From NCBI GenBank assembly GCA_029339505.1, contig JAQISU010000166.1, positions 4,889,001-4,953,000 on the forward strand: a stretch of DNA of 64,000 nucleotides. Direction: 5' to 3'. This stretch comes from Unio delphinus. Its lineage: Eukaryota; Mollusca; Bivalvia; Unionida; Unionidae. The position numbers were made by a program, and so were the translations under genes. The notes beneath the pieces are model-generated. The model was not told the DNA's origin, did no database searches, and saw only the letters and a list, made by a program, of their open reading frames with translations. This document shows, piece by piece, positions 11,901-22,109 of the stretch; position 1 is the stretch's first letter, and each line of letters opens with the position of its first letter.

Positions 11901-14900
11901 AAATTTTAAAACTACTTTCCATTAAAAAATCCAAGAATTTTCTAGGATTTTCCATGACTGGTAATCATGAAAATCCACTAAGAAAATTCTCAAATATTGT
12001 AATAAAATCCATTAAAAACTATCTCCTAATGTCAGCATCATCTTATTATTACCTATTTTATTACAGTCCAAGAATATTTTTCCAAAGATAAAGGCATAAT
12101 GAATTTTCATCAAAATAATGTAAGAATGGAATTTTTGTAAGCAAATTTTGTTCCCTGAGAATACTTAACTGATCATACCAACATTAGGAAATAACATCCA
12201 CTACCTCCATTTCAATCATTCCCAAAAGAAAACATGAATTTGTTCTGCCTGTATTATATATAGATGAAGTGAAGTAACTTTTACAGATTATCTTCCTTTG
12301 TCTCCACTACATGGCCACCTGTAATGTGATAATCTGCCTGTTGCTGCTAGCACAAAACCAACATAAGGATGCTGGCATTTGCAGGGCATGGGGTGGGTGG
12401 GTGGGTGTTGACTGCAATGTGATCCAGTAGGTATTCTGGGATAAATATAATTTGCAAAACAATTACCTTTCTCTGTCAAATACCTAACTTGATCGCATTT
12501 AAATTAGGAGAATAGGGTAATAGAAAAAGAAAATACATGAATATATTAACCTATACCCATGTCATACTGTAGGAGAACAATGGCTACCGTATCTGCAAAA
12601 GTTTCACAGGCTTGTTATGCTCTCATGAACTGGGCAATGGAGACTGTCTCAGCATTTACCAGTGGCCAAATGAGATTCGGCTTTACAATGCCATGTCTCA
12701 TAACCAGAAGCTGGAGAAAGCATACTTGGGATGCTAGCCAAGTGACTCGTTATGTTTTGAAACATTATTTTTCAAGGCCAGTGTCAATGAAAGAGCTCAT
12801 ATTTTGAAAACTAAGATCTTCATGAGATGTATCTGATCCTGTGACAGTTTAGAGTATGCAATTTTAACAAACCACTTTAGCCAAGAAACCAGAGCTTGTG
12901 GTGGTATGTCTTTCTTTCCCATTTTAATTGGCAGAAAGAAACATTGATTGACAATGTGGGCTATTTCAATGTAATCTCTGAACATGTGGACCAGATAAAT
13001 AGATTCACTTCTTGTAATGGGCCAAATGAGAAGAATGGGTGGATAGGTTATTTTAAAATTTCTGTGTATAAGTTAATCTATTCTTAGAGATGTAGCAAGG
13101 TTGCAACACTAGTATGACTGAGTCATTAGGAACAAAACTGTTTGTTGTTGTATCCATACACAGTTTACCCACCTGGCATTTGAACACTAATGCTAGAAAA
13201 AGCAAATCTTCCATGAGGTTGATAATACAGGTGAATTAAGCTACATCAAGACACCTGAGAAGTTTAATTTTTGGAACAAGTTGGGAGAGTGTTAACCTGG
13301 ATAATTTTAAAGTGGACAAGTCAGAAAGATACTTGGTGCAAACAATACCATCCCTTCCATGATATCCAACCATGTCTGAAATCATGGAGCCATCCTTTTT
13401 TATTGCAATAAGGTCTACATTTATATTCTCAACAAGGAAAAAAGTTAGCTAACAGGGGATGGAGACTAAGCATGGAGTGATGTCATTAACACAACATCAG
13501 TTGGTGAAAATGTGATCTCTTCATATGCCTTCAAAGTGGAGGGACTTGCAGCTGCTAAAGTCATCTCCAAAACTAACGCACAAAAATCCTTTTCAAATAA
13601 AGTGTCTTTTATAAGATCCTGGCATACGTAGTTTCACTGGATAGGGTACAGTGACCAGTGACCTCAACTGCTTGCGATTTTCATGGGTACAAGTGTCCCA
13701 GTTCATTGACCCATGAGAAAATAAGCTGCAAAGAGCAACAAGAACTGTTATGCAAGTCTTAGTAGCAAAAGGGTAAGGCCTATGTACCCTTCAGCTAACT
13801 GAAAGGACATTGACAGCCTAAGACTAAGGGTCCAGAAATTGTGAGATAAAGGTGGGCAGTTTGTTGTTTCACCTTGCTCATAATGTATGTAGCATCAATC
13901 ATACACAGAGTGCAAACTCAATGAATGTTGGACAGACCATAATATATAAAACAATCGGTCTCTCCTCAATAATTAATCATTCACGTCATTAAGCATGCTG
14001 GGATGTGTCATATTTGAATGCACAGACTATTTTGGGCACTCCTATAAAGGAATTCCTATACCCTAATGCAGAGTTCTGGTAATTTGTCTCCGTTTGTTGA
14101 AGAGGTAGTTGACCAAGTACCCTCCAAGCATGAGGTATGGAGAATGGACTTGTGTAAAACAGACTGACATAAAAACCTTTAGCTTGCACTGTCCACTTAT
14201 TGCTGACTGATAAGAAGAATTACAAATAGCATGCCCATTTGGCTAACAAACTTTATAGATCATAAGTCTTTGATGACTCTTGATTTGGGGGTATTCCTGT
14301 TGCTATAACCACTGAGCTTGGAGTGTTTGATTTCAGATAAGATCACAATCTGGTGATCCAAACAATCTGCTATATGCAGAAATAGCACGAAATTCAGCAG
14401 AAAAAGGATGTCACTTGTGAATCATACACAATGCTTTGGAGAGGAAGATGAACCTGGGTGAGATGGGTTATAACTATATATGTAAATAAACAAAATGCTC
14501 AGAAGGGACAATGCTTTTGAAGGAGGGAAAGAAAATGAACAAAAAAAATAACTTATCAAGTGTTTTGGCAAAATATTGTCCAGATAAGCCACTATTGAAG
14601 AGGATGTTCTGAAGTGGGATATGGTGTTGTCACAAGTCTTTGTGAATGCCCAATATAAGGGCATGGAATTAGCTAAGTAAAGGAGCTTGCAAATAGAACT
14701 ATGTATTATACTAAAAGAATTCAGCTTGTCACAGAACAGACATTGTTGTCTACAATTTGAATGTTGAGCAGCAATAACCTAATTGAGTTGGTTCATGTGT
14801 ATGACTGGTCCCAATTTCCTGCTATAAATATATACAGCCACCTACAGTTTGCCTTGCCATCAATAATGTTGTTGCTGCTAGAAAGAAGTACCCATGTGGT

Positions 14901-17795
14901 ATTTTGGCCGATGCTCATTTCTGGTATGACCCTGGTTAAGCTTGAGACGAAGTAGGGGCCTGCATAGAGAACTGAAGTGGCAATTATGTCTGCTTCAACG
15001 AAAAATCAGAATTTTATGGAGTGCTTCTGGTTCTGTCATTCTCTTCATTAACAGGTTTGTCGTTCTGCGCAATCTGCATTCTGGGATATAACATGTTGCA
15101 TGACAGTGAAATTCACTGTTGTCACCATGTGCAATGTGGGCCCTACCTAGCAGCTATGCTAGTAGAACTGGCAGGGCCATATCCAGCATGGAAATGATCT
15201 TATTAGAGGATGTTGGTACTGGATGACTGGTCAGGTCAGTCATGTCTGTATGTTGTGTTGGTGTAATTTGTCAAGTCCAGCATGATGTCTGGCAGATCAT
15301 CTAGGCATAGCCCACCATCACTGTCAGAACTGTCGACCCACATCCAGTTTGGCTGACAAAAATGAGAGTCACACAAAACCAGTACCTGGCTGGACAGCTC
15401 GTCTGGCTTTTACATGATTTGCAGACCTAACCAGTTGATGAAGTCAGCTTATAATAAAAAGTACTGGCACTAAAGGCCGAGCGGACTCTAACCCAGTGAG
15501 CTGTCAAAATAGGGGAAAACCACCCCATCGATTCCTATTTGCTTGCTAACATCTTTGGGAGGGGGGGGGCATCCTTACCTCCCCAATATTTCCTGCTAGC
15601 AATTCTGAGTTTGGAGAAATATTCAGCACAGTTTGGTCAGATGATTTGAATGAACCATCTTTTCTTGGCTTCAACTCAACACCACTGGCAATTTTGTATA
15701 CTTGTACATCCCTGAAATTACTGAGAAAATAAGAAAGAATAACAACTATAAAAATTATGTTCAATTAGGCAAAACTTGTGTTACTGAGAGCACCTATCAA
15801 AGTAATGCATGACAAACTGAAATTAAACAGTGTAAATCAATTCATGATGGCAAAAGCAAACATTCAAGTACTATGGATATATCACATAAACAAAAACAAA
15901 CAAGAGAAATATTAATAAATATACAAAAAATACCTATATATGAGTTGAATACACTGAACCTTTTGATTAATTAAACTACTAAGAAAGTTGGCTGGATGGC
16001 CTGAAAGTATGAACAATTATGCATGATTCTGGAGGAACTATTAAAAACTTCAAGAAAAAGTTTAAAGTGGAAAACATATGGGATATGGGTGGCTACCTAG
16101 TGGGATCAAGAAGAGGTAAACTGATAGAGTTGTTTCCCTTTTTCACTCTTATACAAAGACATTTCTTTTGGTCCATCAGAGAGGGATGGATTCATTTATA
16201 GTGGAGGTTTTTTTCTAATGTTAGTGTGATCAGGTTATGTATTTGATGGAGAAATGTATTCTCTTGATAAGTAAGCTCAGCCATCAAAATGCATATAATT
16301 AATAGAGAGAGCGCAGCTCAGTTAGAACAGTGCCAGACTCTTTATTGGTACTCTCACTTCCTCTACATGAAACTGTGTTAAAAGTGCCTTTAAAACTAAG
16401 AAAAACAAAAACCTCATTAATATGGACAGATTTTACATGTTAAAGAATGTGTCTAAGACTATGCTCATTTATGTTCATTTACCAAGTCTGAGCAAAATCC
16501 AACCAAAAATTCAGTCTTTAGAGTAATGCATTAGTGTTGACAAACTCAATGAAACAGATGCAAGATTAACTCATTAATATATGCAGATTTTGCACTTTAC
16601 TTAATCTTCCTGATATAAGCACATATTTCAAGTTTAATCAAAACTGGATTAGAAATATAATGTCCAGGATGTTAACAAAGCGACCCAAAAGATAATGTGT
16701 GTATCTTGCTCATTACTAAACCTGAGAAGATAATGATACAAGCCTGTACAACAAGTCTGATTAAAACTATATGAGAATATGGCCTTGATGGTGCTAACAA
16801 GCACAGCTACACAGACATACAATAATTGTATAATTATGCAAGAATCTTGCACATTTTATCTTTCAGAATGTTGATGAACAGATGGACTGATGAGATAAGG
16901 TGCACACCACACCAACCTACTTGGTTTTAGGTCCACATGAACAAACAAGAGGCCCACACTGGCCTGACATCACTCATCTGACATAACTTGACAGTTGACC
17001 ATTTCACTAAGCAGGCTTTTATCGTATTGTAAGAAAATATCCTCTGTAAACTATCTCCCAAGTTTTACATCACCTTGATTGTAACTTTTATTTTAGTAAA
17101 TCCCGATAAAAACAATCTTCATAAGGATAAATGCATAATTAAATTGCATATTGCCTTGCTCATAATTGATGTCATACAGATTAGACAATAAACCCCAACA
17201 GATCAATCTGTTTTTTTTAGAAGTGGTAACAAGGTTAAACACCCAACCTTTTTCTTGGTCTCAGAAATAAACTGTATTTTAGAAAACGTGTACAAATGTT
17301 CTCAAATTTTCTTAATAAGCATTTTTCTAAAGCTTGCATAAACCTCTGTAAATAAACTGACACAGTAACATCAATGGCATTTTCAAGTAACTATTAAAAG
17401 ACAAACATAATACTCATTTATTAAGGCAACTCAAAGTGCAAAGATCAAGATCTGCCATAGCATAATATGTCAGCAGATCTTGGTCTGTGCATTTGTTAGG
17501 AGTAATCAGCAGAACAAACGACACAGACCCTAATCTGAAAGCTCATTATGATATGGCAGATCTGAATCACTGTTGTTTGCAGTCTGCCTTGACTAAAGAA
17601 GCATATGTTATCTCTCAAAGCCTAACTAACCAACTGTGTGCCAAGTGCCATTGGCAGAGTGAAGGCCCCTGGGGCGATGGTAATGGTCTGAATGTTGCTC
17701 ATATTGCCTGCTGTGGCAGTGGTGGGAAGCCCAGATGGTGCTATCACATGAATGATGCTTTGCTGCTGCTCCTGACCAGCTGTGGATGTGTCCAT
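5892..17795 (-). CDS. Multi-exon gene for a small Gln/Thr/Asn-rich protein, family not recognised
   Basis: Candidate coding exons in order on the minus strand are 17,795-17,631, 15,711-15,579, 12,346-12,285, 10,220-10,154 (weak), 9,929-9,861, 6,995-6,809 and 5,941-5,892. Phases agree at every join from 15.7 kb to the stop. The join from 17.6 kb to 15.7 kb fits only if a weaker donor (GTTGGT) is used or an exon is missing. The predicted product is about 240 residues. Its N-terminus (SIIHVIAPSG, IQTITIAPG) and C-terminus (HLQQNDDQMQEVQEI) are polar and Gln-rich, as in many metazoan transcription regulators. No DNA-binding domain, signal peptide or membrane segment is visible. A 5'UTR exon and CpG-retaining promoter lie at 18.1-18.6 kb. 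I infer a nuclear protein but give no function. Confidence 0.55.
6809..6995 (-). CDS. Largest internal exon of the 5.9-17.8 kb gene
   Basis: The acceptor AACATTTCAACAG is followed by 62 codons plus one base and the donor GTATCA. The peptide begins VNTSTSNVGTNG and includes LTNAELANKLSKDNP and IIHVPAGTLSTVDWAAKLK. It is phase 0 at the start and phase 1 at the end. The opposite strand is also open here for 86 codons, but the minus-strand reading has splice sites and joins its neighbours in phase. If the donor is ignored, the frame stops three codons later and AATAAA follows near 6,765, so an alternative early 3' end is possible. Confidence 0.6.
7000..8600. other. Intron sequence, no feature seen
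   Basis: AT-rich sequence between the 6.8-7.0 kb exon and the duplicated exon unit. No ORF, inverted repeat or tandem array was noticed beyond short A/T runs. Confidence 0.4.
8620..9930. repeat. Diverged direct duplication (about 0.55 kb, two copies) containing an exon
   Basis: 8,624-9,180 and 9,397-9,929 share several collinear blocks: GTAAATATTCT, TCCTGTAARATRAACTTGCAT, GACTGGTATACCAG, CTGTAAGTTGT-like, ATCAACTGAAG, and a final block around TTGGTCAGTCATGCTGA. The offset between copies is 732-773 bp. The right copy contains the minus-strand exon 9,861-9,929. In the left copy the matching exon (about 9,123-9,178) carries stops and a frameshift. Confidence 0.65.
9861..9929 (-). CDS. Internal exon (23 codons) of the 5.9-17.8 kb gene
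   Basis: The acceptor GTGCATCAATCAG is followed by 23 codons (PLVHLDLEEVQAGASISMTD, then QFS) and the donor GTAATG. It is phase 0 at both ends, so it joins the phase 0 start of the 6.8-7.0 kb exon. The plus strand also shows a good acceptor here (TTCATTTTGTAG) and a short open frame, so strand assignment rests on phase agreement with neighbouring exons. A broken duplicate lies about 0.74 kb to the left. Confidence 0.5.
10154..10220 (-). CDS. Weak candidate exon of the 5.9-17.8 kb gene
   Basis: It ends in an excellent donor (ATGCAG followed by GTAAAC). One leading base plus 22 codons (TMLSLQSDNKSNNKLPLKLT, then MQ) gives the phases needed between the 12.3 kb and 9.9 kb exons. The acceptor would be AAG after a modest pyrimidine tract, which is unusual. 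Without it, the exon at 12.3 kb would not join the next one in phase. Confidence 0.3.
10225..12284. other. Intron sequence
   Basis: AT-rich. A GCAGCAGCAG stretch near 10,300 (minus strand) is preceded by TAG and could be part of an exon, but no donor follows. Nothing else distinctive was seen. Confidence 0.35.
12285..12346 (-). CDS. Internal exon of the 5.9-17.8 kb gene
   Basis: The acceptor GTTGGTTTTGTGCTAG is followed by 20 codons (QQQADYHITGGHVVETKEDN) plus two bases, then the donor GTAAAA. It starts in phase 0, matching the end of the 15.6 kb exon. The Gln start and polar composition match the rest of the protein. Confidence 0.5.
12550..15500 (-). pseudogene. Decayed coding element on the minus strand, unidentified
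   Basis: Broken but protein-like minus-strand frames recur across about 3 kb. At 15.25-15.45 kb there is VLVLCDSHFCQPNW followed by LCLDDLPDIMLDLTNYTN. At 13.5-13.6 kb there is LEMTLAAASPSTLKAYEEI. At 13.26-13.45 kb there is MVGYHGRDGIVCTKYLSDLS. At 12.56-12.75 kb there is LLVMRHGIVKPNLIWPLVNA. Stops and frame changes separate them. CDSH resembles the GDSH block of SGNH hydrolases, and SPSTLKAYEE resembles the N-terminal helix of tyrosine recombinases; both likenesses are weak. An old transposable element inside an intron is the likeliest reading. Confidence 0.35.
15579..15711 (-). CDS. Internal exon of the 5.9-17.8 kb gene
   Basis: After a strong pyrimidine tract (TTATTCTTTCTTATTTTC) there are two AG sites nine bases apart, CTCAG and TTTCAG. 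Using the second, one leading base and 44 codons follow, starting DVQVYKIASGVELKPRKDG and ending GNIGE, with the donor GTAAGG. DVQVYKI recalls the DVQTYQI segment of CREB-family activators, but the resemblance is short and no bZIP domain was found. The exon needs a preceding exon that ends two bases into a codon. Confidence 0.6.
15721..17630. other. Intron sequence
   Basis: AT-rich. At 16,305-16,345 there is a short tRNA-like word (AGCTCAGTTAGAACAGTGCC), possibly a SINE remnant. An additional coding exon may be hidden here, because the flanking exons do not join in phase with the best donor. Confidence 0.35.
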
Positions 17796-17912
17796 GGCAA
17801 CAGCTCAGATTTGCTGAGCAACAGAGGTGGACAAAGAAAAATGAGTGACGTGTCAATCTTCAGTTCCTCCTCCGTAAAGCTCATTAGAAGCGGTAGACCA
17901 CTCGAGTATTAA
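17631..17912 (-). CDS. Start-codon exon of the 5.9-17.8 kb gene
   Basis: The acceptor ACTACTTTATTTTCAG opens the exon at 17,912. The ATG is at 17,795-17,793, and an in-frame TGA lies four codons upstream, so this is the first possible Met in the frame. The peptide runs for 55 codons and contains MDTSTAGQEQQQSIIHVIAP and NIQTITIAPGAFTLPMALGT. The best donor is TTG followed by GTTAGT (phase 0). A weaker one three bases upstream would give the phase required by the 15.6 kb exon. The plus strand is also open for 141 codons, but it lacks splice context. Confidence 0.6.
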
Positions 17913-18139
17913 CTGAAAATAAAGTAGTGTAAATTAATGTCCCAACTTGCCACTTGTCAATATACATGCAACTTTATATATATTCAAACCTGTCTAGAAA
18001 ACAATCTGTATACATAACTTACCTGTTTATAGCAGATACTTTTTTAAAAAAAAGTTTTAATATTTTTTATATGTACCTTCATAATAATGACTACTTGCCT
18101 AACATCGTAACTGACATTTTTTGTGCCATAAATACTTAC

Positions 18140-18530
18140 GTCCAGAGGTCTCGCTAGGATTTTAAAACTAGAAGTCCAGGACTCCCAATTTGGAAAAAGT
18201 AGGAGTCCCACCAGCAAAAGTTGCAGTCCCATCCTTTGCAATGTTGAACTTTGCAGATTAGAAGAACTGCTGGTTACCGTTGAGTTTAATTTCCACATTC
18301 TTTATAACACTGACATGAACAACCGTGTCAGCCTATTTGGCGCGTCTGGTAATTCTGCACAACGAAACATCATTTATGTAAACATTGGATCACGTGTTGG
18401 TTTGGTTGAAAATTCCAGAAAGAGTCCAAAGTAATGTATTTCATTTCCATAGCCTGATGCATAAACATTATATCTTTTCAAAGCCATGCGCAGAATTCGG
18501 CCGCCATATCTCTAGTCATGGAAACAGTGA
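18140..18530 (-). promoter_or_regulatory. Promoter and 5'UTR exon of the 5.9-17.8 kb gene
   Basis: A perfect minus-strand donor (GTAAGTATT) at 18,139-18,131 would end a non-coding first exon. Upstream, 18,340-18,525 keeps many CpGs and holds CACGTG at 18,390, TGCGCA near 18,488 (NRF1-like), and on the minus strand ATATGGCGGCC near 18,500-18,515 (YY1-like). A transcription start around 18.5 kb is an inference from these sites. Confidence 0.45.
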
Positions 18531-18599
18531 TGATATCCATTTGTCCAAACTTTATATTATTTTGAATATAATATTCTGGTGACAACTGCCGCTTTTCAA

Positions 18600-20160
18600 T
18601 TGGTAAGCATTACAGATTATTTTATTTTTTGTCAATTGAATTTGGTATGGGTTTTGCGCCAATATTGGTAACCTTAGATACCTAGAATAACCTGACAGAG
18701 ATGTAACTCTTGATAGTCCTTCAGGGTGAGACTGAATTTTGACAATCCAAGGAATAGTTGTATTCCAAACACTAAGCCAGGCATCACCCACTTTCTTGCA
18801 CTTGGCTACTATTTCCATCCATACTGTCAGTTCTAGAAACTTCAGCAATCTTCTGAATCTCCTTAAAACCTTTGTAAGTTGCCATTTAACCCAAAACTAC
18901 TTATCCAAATTTTCAAACGACGTTTTGTCCTGATGTGCCTTGATTTTGAGGTCGCATGCACTATTTATTTGGCTAGTCAGAACACAATAATTGAGGTAAA
19001 GTGTATTCTTATAATAATTACATGTACATCTCAGAATCTTTCTGTCTCTGAATTCAGTCATTGTAAATTCAGCACAGCTGCTAGTCAGTCTTTTGAACTT
19101 GCCACCCAGCTATTGCGTCATGTTCTTTTGATGTACTCTAATAAATACAGCAGGCGGAACTGGGGGTATTTTAACCACTGAATACTTTCACTGTAAATAT
19201 CAGCACAGCTAAAATGATAAAGTAATCAACATCGACTTTGTCTCCCAGCTAATTGCATGCGTACGGAGGACTCATGCATGGAGTGATTTATGCATCCCAG
19301 ATTAAATATTTGCATTCAAATACGCGTAATTAAGCGTTTCCGAGATCTCTGCTTACGCCATTATGTATCTTTACTTGCACTAAAGCATAAGTGTCTGTAA
19401 TGCTTATTTATTTATATATTTATAAAGATATCAATTGATTGAAACTATCAATCAACTTTATGAACCTAAGTTTTAAATGTGTGTCTATATTTCACAATAC
19501 AGCCATCATTTAATTTATCTGCATGATGTCTACATGCCAAGAAAGATTACTCAGATATCAAATATGATTCCCATAAAATGAAAATGTAATACTTTTTCAG
19601 ATATAAATATGCATCAATGATCTGCTGATAAAATGAATAGTCAAAATGATTTGTTCAAGTTGGGAGTAAGAACTTTTTGCATATACAACTATTTGCATAT
19701 GGAATTTGCCTATGTCACAGTTAACTTATCTTTTCTGTCAAATTGGACCAAAACACATTTAGTTTGGTATATTTGTCATTTACTTGTAAGATTTTTATAA
19801 AGAGAAAATAAAGAATTAATTTCCAACAAGTGGCTCAGATCTCACCTTATCAAAACTGACCATATTCAGCTCTTCCTCTTTACAATGTTGTTGTTGAGAA
19901 CTGTGATATGTATAGAACCATGATATATTGAGAATAGTGTAATACAATGAAAGTGATATAAAGAACACTATCAAAATTAGTTAAATAATTGTGTTTTGAA
20001 AATAAAATCAAGAATAATACTAAGTTTCACTTTGCTTTCATTCAACCCACCTTTGTTATACATAGGTGTGATTTTGGTCAAGAGGTGAACACTAATCAGG
20101 TGCCCCAAATAGCTGAGTGGTCTAAACAACAACAATACTAATCAGGGTTCTCAACAGATG
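18600..20160. other. Intergenic sequence, partly CpG-retaining
   Basis: 18.6-19.4 kb keeps more CpG than the flanks (for example ACGCGTAATTAAGCG near 19,323). 19.4-20.1 kb is AT-rich and featureless. A short tRNA-like word at 20,108-20,127 is too short to call. Confidence 0.4.
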
Positions 20161-20182
20161 CATACACTTCCAACCTCATGGT

Positions 20183-20760
20183 CAGAGTTCATTTGAAGGA
20201 GGATAGAGCCGTGTATTGGGAAAATCTTGCAAAAGATATGGAAAGGGCAGCCAACCGGAACGAATTCCGAACCCTTTACTCAACCATTCGACGACTATCC
20301 GGGAAATCTCGGCCGCTTGAGAACAACATCAAAGACAAGACCGGAAAATTCATCAGCTCCAACACAGGACGTTTGGACCGTTGGCAGGACTTCTTTTGCA
20401 CCCTCCTCAACCACGATGCCCCACCTGGACCGATGGAATCTGTGGATGCCATGGACGAGTTGTCTGCGCTAGTCGATGAGTCTGAACCGTCTATGAAGGA
20501 AATACGGACTGCCATCTTAGACCTGAAGAACAACAAGGCGCCAGGCATTGATGAAGTGACACCAGAAGCCTTGAAATACGGCGGAGAGATCATCGTCGAA
20601 AGATTACACGCCCTGCTGAGATTGATATGGCGATCGGAAGCGGTACCAACATCATGGAAGAAAGCCATCATCGTACCAATCTTCAAGAAAGGCGACAAAA
20701 CGGACTGTAAGAACTATCGGGTATCAGCCTGCTCTCCATACTTGGCAAAGTATTTATGAA
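20183..20760 (+). pseudogene. LINE reverse transcriptase, N-terminal part (frame 1 of 3)
   Basis: This reads the pre-RT linker and start of the reverse transcriptase: KDKTGKFISSNTGRLDRWQ, then LDLKNNKAPGIDEVTPEALK, then WKKAIIVPIFKKGDKTDCKN. These are standard LINE RT blocks. The frame then slips near 20,718 and runs into a stop at 20,757. The continuation moves to the next frame (KIIHRRVLKWRKK) and shifts again before 20,800. Confidence 0.85.
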
Positions 20761-20784
20761 GATCATCCATAGAAGGGTACTCAA

Positions 20785-22050
20785 ATGGCGGAAGAAGCAG
20801 CACGAGAGCAACAGGCCGGTTTTCGACCTGGAAGAAGCTGCTGCGACCAGATCTTCACGCGCCGTCAAATCCTCGAGGAAAGAATTCGGTGTGGAAAACG
20901 CACAATCATGGTGTTCATTTATTTCTCCGCAGCGTTCGACAGCGTCCATCGCCCGGCCTTGTGGAAAGCCCTGGAAGCGGAAGGATACCCACCAAAATAC
21001 ATCCGGCTACTTATCAACACCTATGACGGGTCAACCAGTCAAGTTCGAGTCCAAGGAGCAAACACGAAGGATTTCTCGGTGAAAACGGACGTCCGTCAGG
21101 GATGCGTGCTCTCACCTAGCCTCTTTAACATCGTGGTCGATTGTGTCATGCGCAATGTATTCCTGGGACGTAGAGGGATCACTTTTGGTGCAGGGCTCGA
21201 TGAACATGCCACAGATCTAATGTTCGCGGACGATAGTGCATTTCTCACTGAGGACGAAGCCGAAGCAACAGAAATTCTGCAAGAAATCGCCGATGAAGCT
21301 GCTAGATTTGGGTTAAAGATCAACACCGCCAAAACAGTTGTCATGACATCGGACAACACCCCAGCGACCGTCTGCCTTAATGGAGTCTATCTTCAGCTAG
21401 TAGAGGAATTTAAATACCTGGGGTCCATAATCCGAAGCAGATCAATAGCGGCCTCCACCGACATCTCGCATCGCCTGGGACTGGCAACGTCTGCGTTCGG
21501 GTCACTAGCTTGGTGCATATGGAGAAAAAAGGCCCTTTCGGTGGTGACCAAAGTGCGTCTATACCGCACTCTCATCCTCCCAATACTACTATATGGAGCA
21601 GAGATGTGGGTCCTCCTAGACGCGGACCTCAAGAAGCTGGAGGTATTTCAAATGCGCTGCCTCAGACGAATACTGGGAGTAAACCTTCTGGACAGAATCT
21701 CAAATGTGGAAATCCGGGCCCGATGCTCTCACCAACTGACAGTGGAATCACTGATTAGACGTGCTAGGCTTTGCTGGTTTGGCCATGTCTGCCAAATGGA
21801 AGAGAGGCGTCTACCGTATCAAGTCCTGTGGCGCACCAGACCGGAAACCTGGAAGGTCTCAAGAAATGCACCAAAGAAAACCTGGATCAAACAAGTGGAA
21901 AAAGACCTGGCGAACTATGGCATGACCTCGGCACATGCCAAAGAAAATGCCACGCGGAACCGAAAATGGTGGAAGGAAATAATTGAACTCATCTGCACGG
22001 GCAATTTTCGAGCAGCACCCACAGTTTCCTATCAACTGCGACCACGCTGA
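20785..22050 (+). pseudogene. LINE reverse transcriptase, catalytic and C-terminal part
   Basis: An open frame of 421 codons contains QAGFRPGRSCCDQIF (residues 10-24), VRQGCVLSPSLFN (103-115), the FADD catalytic box (147-150) and the C-terminal LCWFGHVCQM region typical of RTE-like elements. In motif A (FIYFSAAFDSV, about 44-54) Tyr stands where the catalytic Asp is expected, so the enzyme would be inactive even without the upstream frameshifts. The Met shown as start is internal to the original protein. Confidence 0.85.
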
Positions 22051-22109
22051 TTGGATGGAAACTACGGGACCAAATTGATTGATTGATTGAACCTCATGGT
22101 TACTGTTAC

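Larger units (their letters stand above)
20172..22100 (+). mobile_element. 5'-truncated RTE-like non-LTR retrotransposon with target-site duplications
   Basis: The insert spans 20,183-22,089. It is flanked by perfect 11-bp direct repeats, AACCTCATGGT at 20,172-20,182 and 22,090-22,100. It ends in four TTGA repeats after a 3'UTR of only about 25 bp, as in RTE-clade elements. The whole endonuclease is missing through 5' truncation. CpG and GC content are much higher than in the surroundings, consistent with a fairly recent arrival. The first ATG of the open frame (20,178) lies in the target-site duplication, not in the element. Confidence 0.9.

Noticed and set aside
17487..17912. 141-codon open frame on the plus strand
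   Set aside because: It overlaps the minus-strand start exon, which has an upstream in-frame stop, a good acceptor and a coherent peptide. The plus reading is Cys/His-rich without any domain pattern.
20100..20150. SINE or hAT end upstream of the RTE insertion (AGCTGAGTGGTC, CAGGGTTCTCAAC)
   Set aside because: Single short words without a second box, tail or opposite end.
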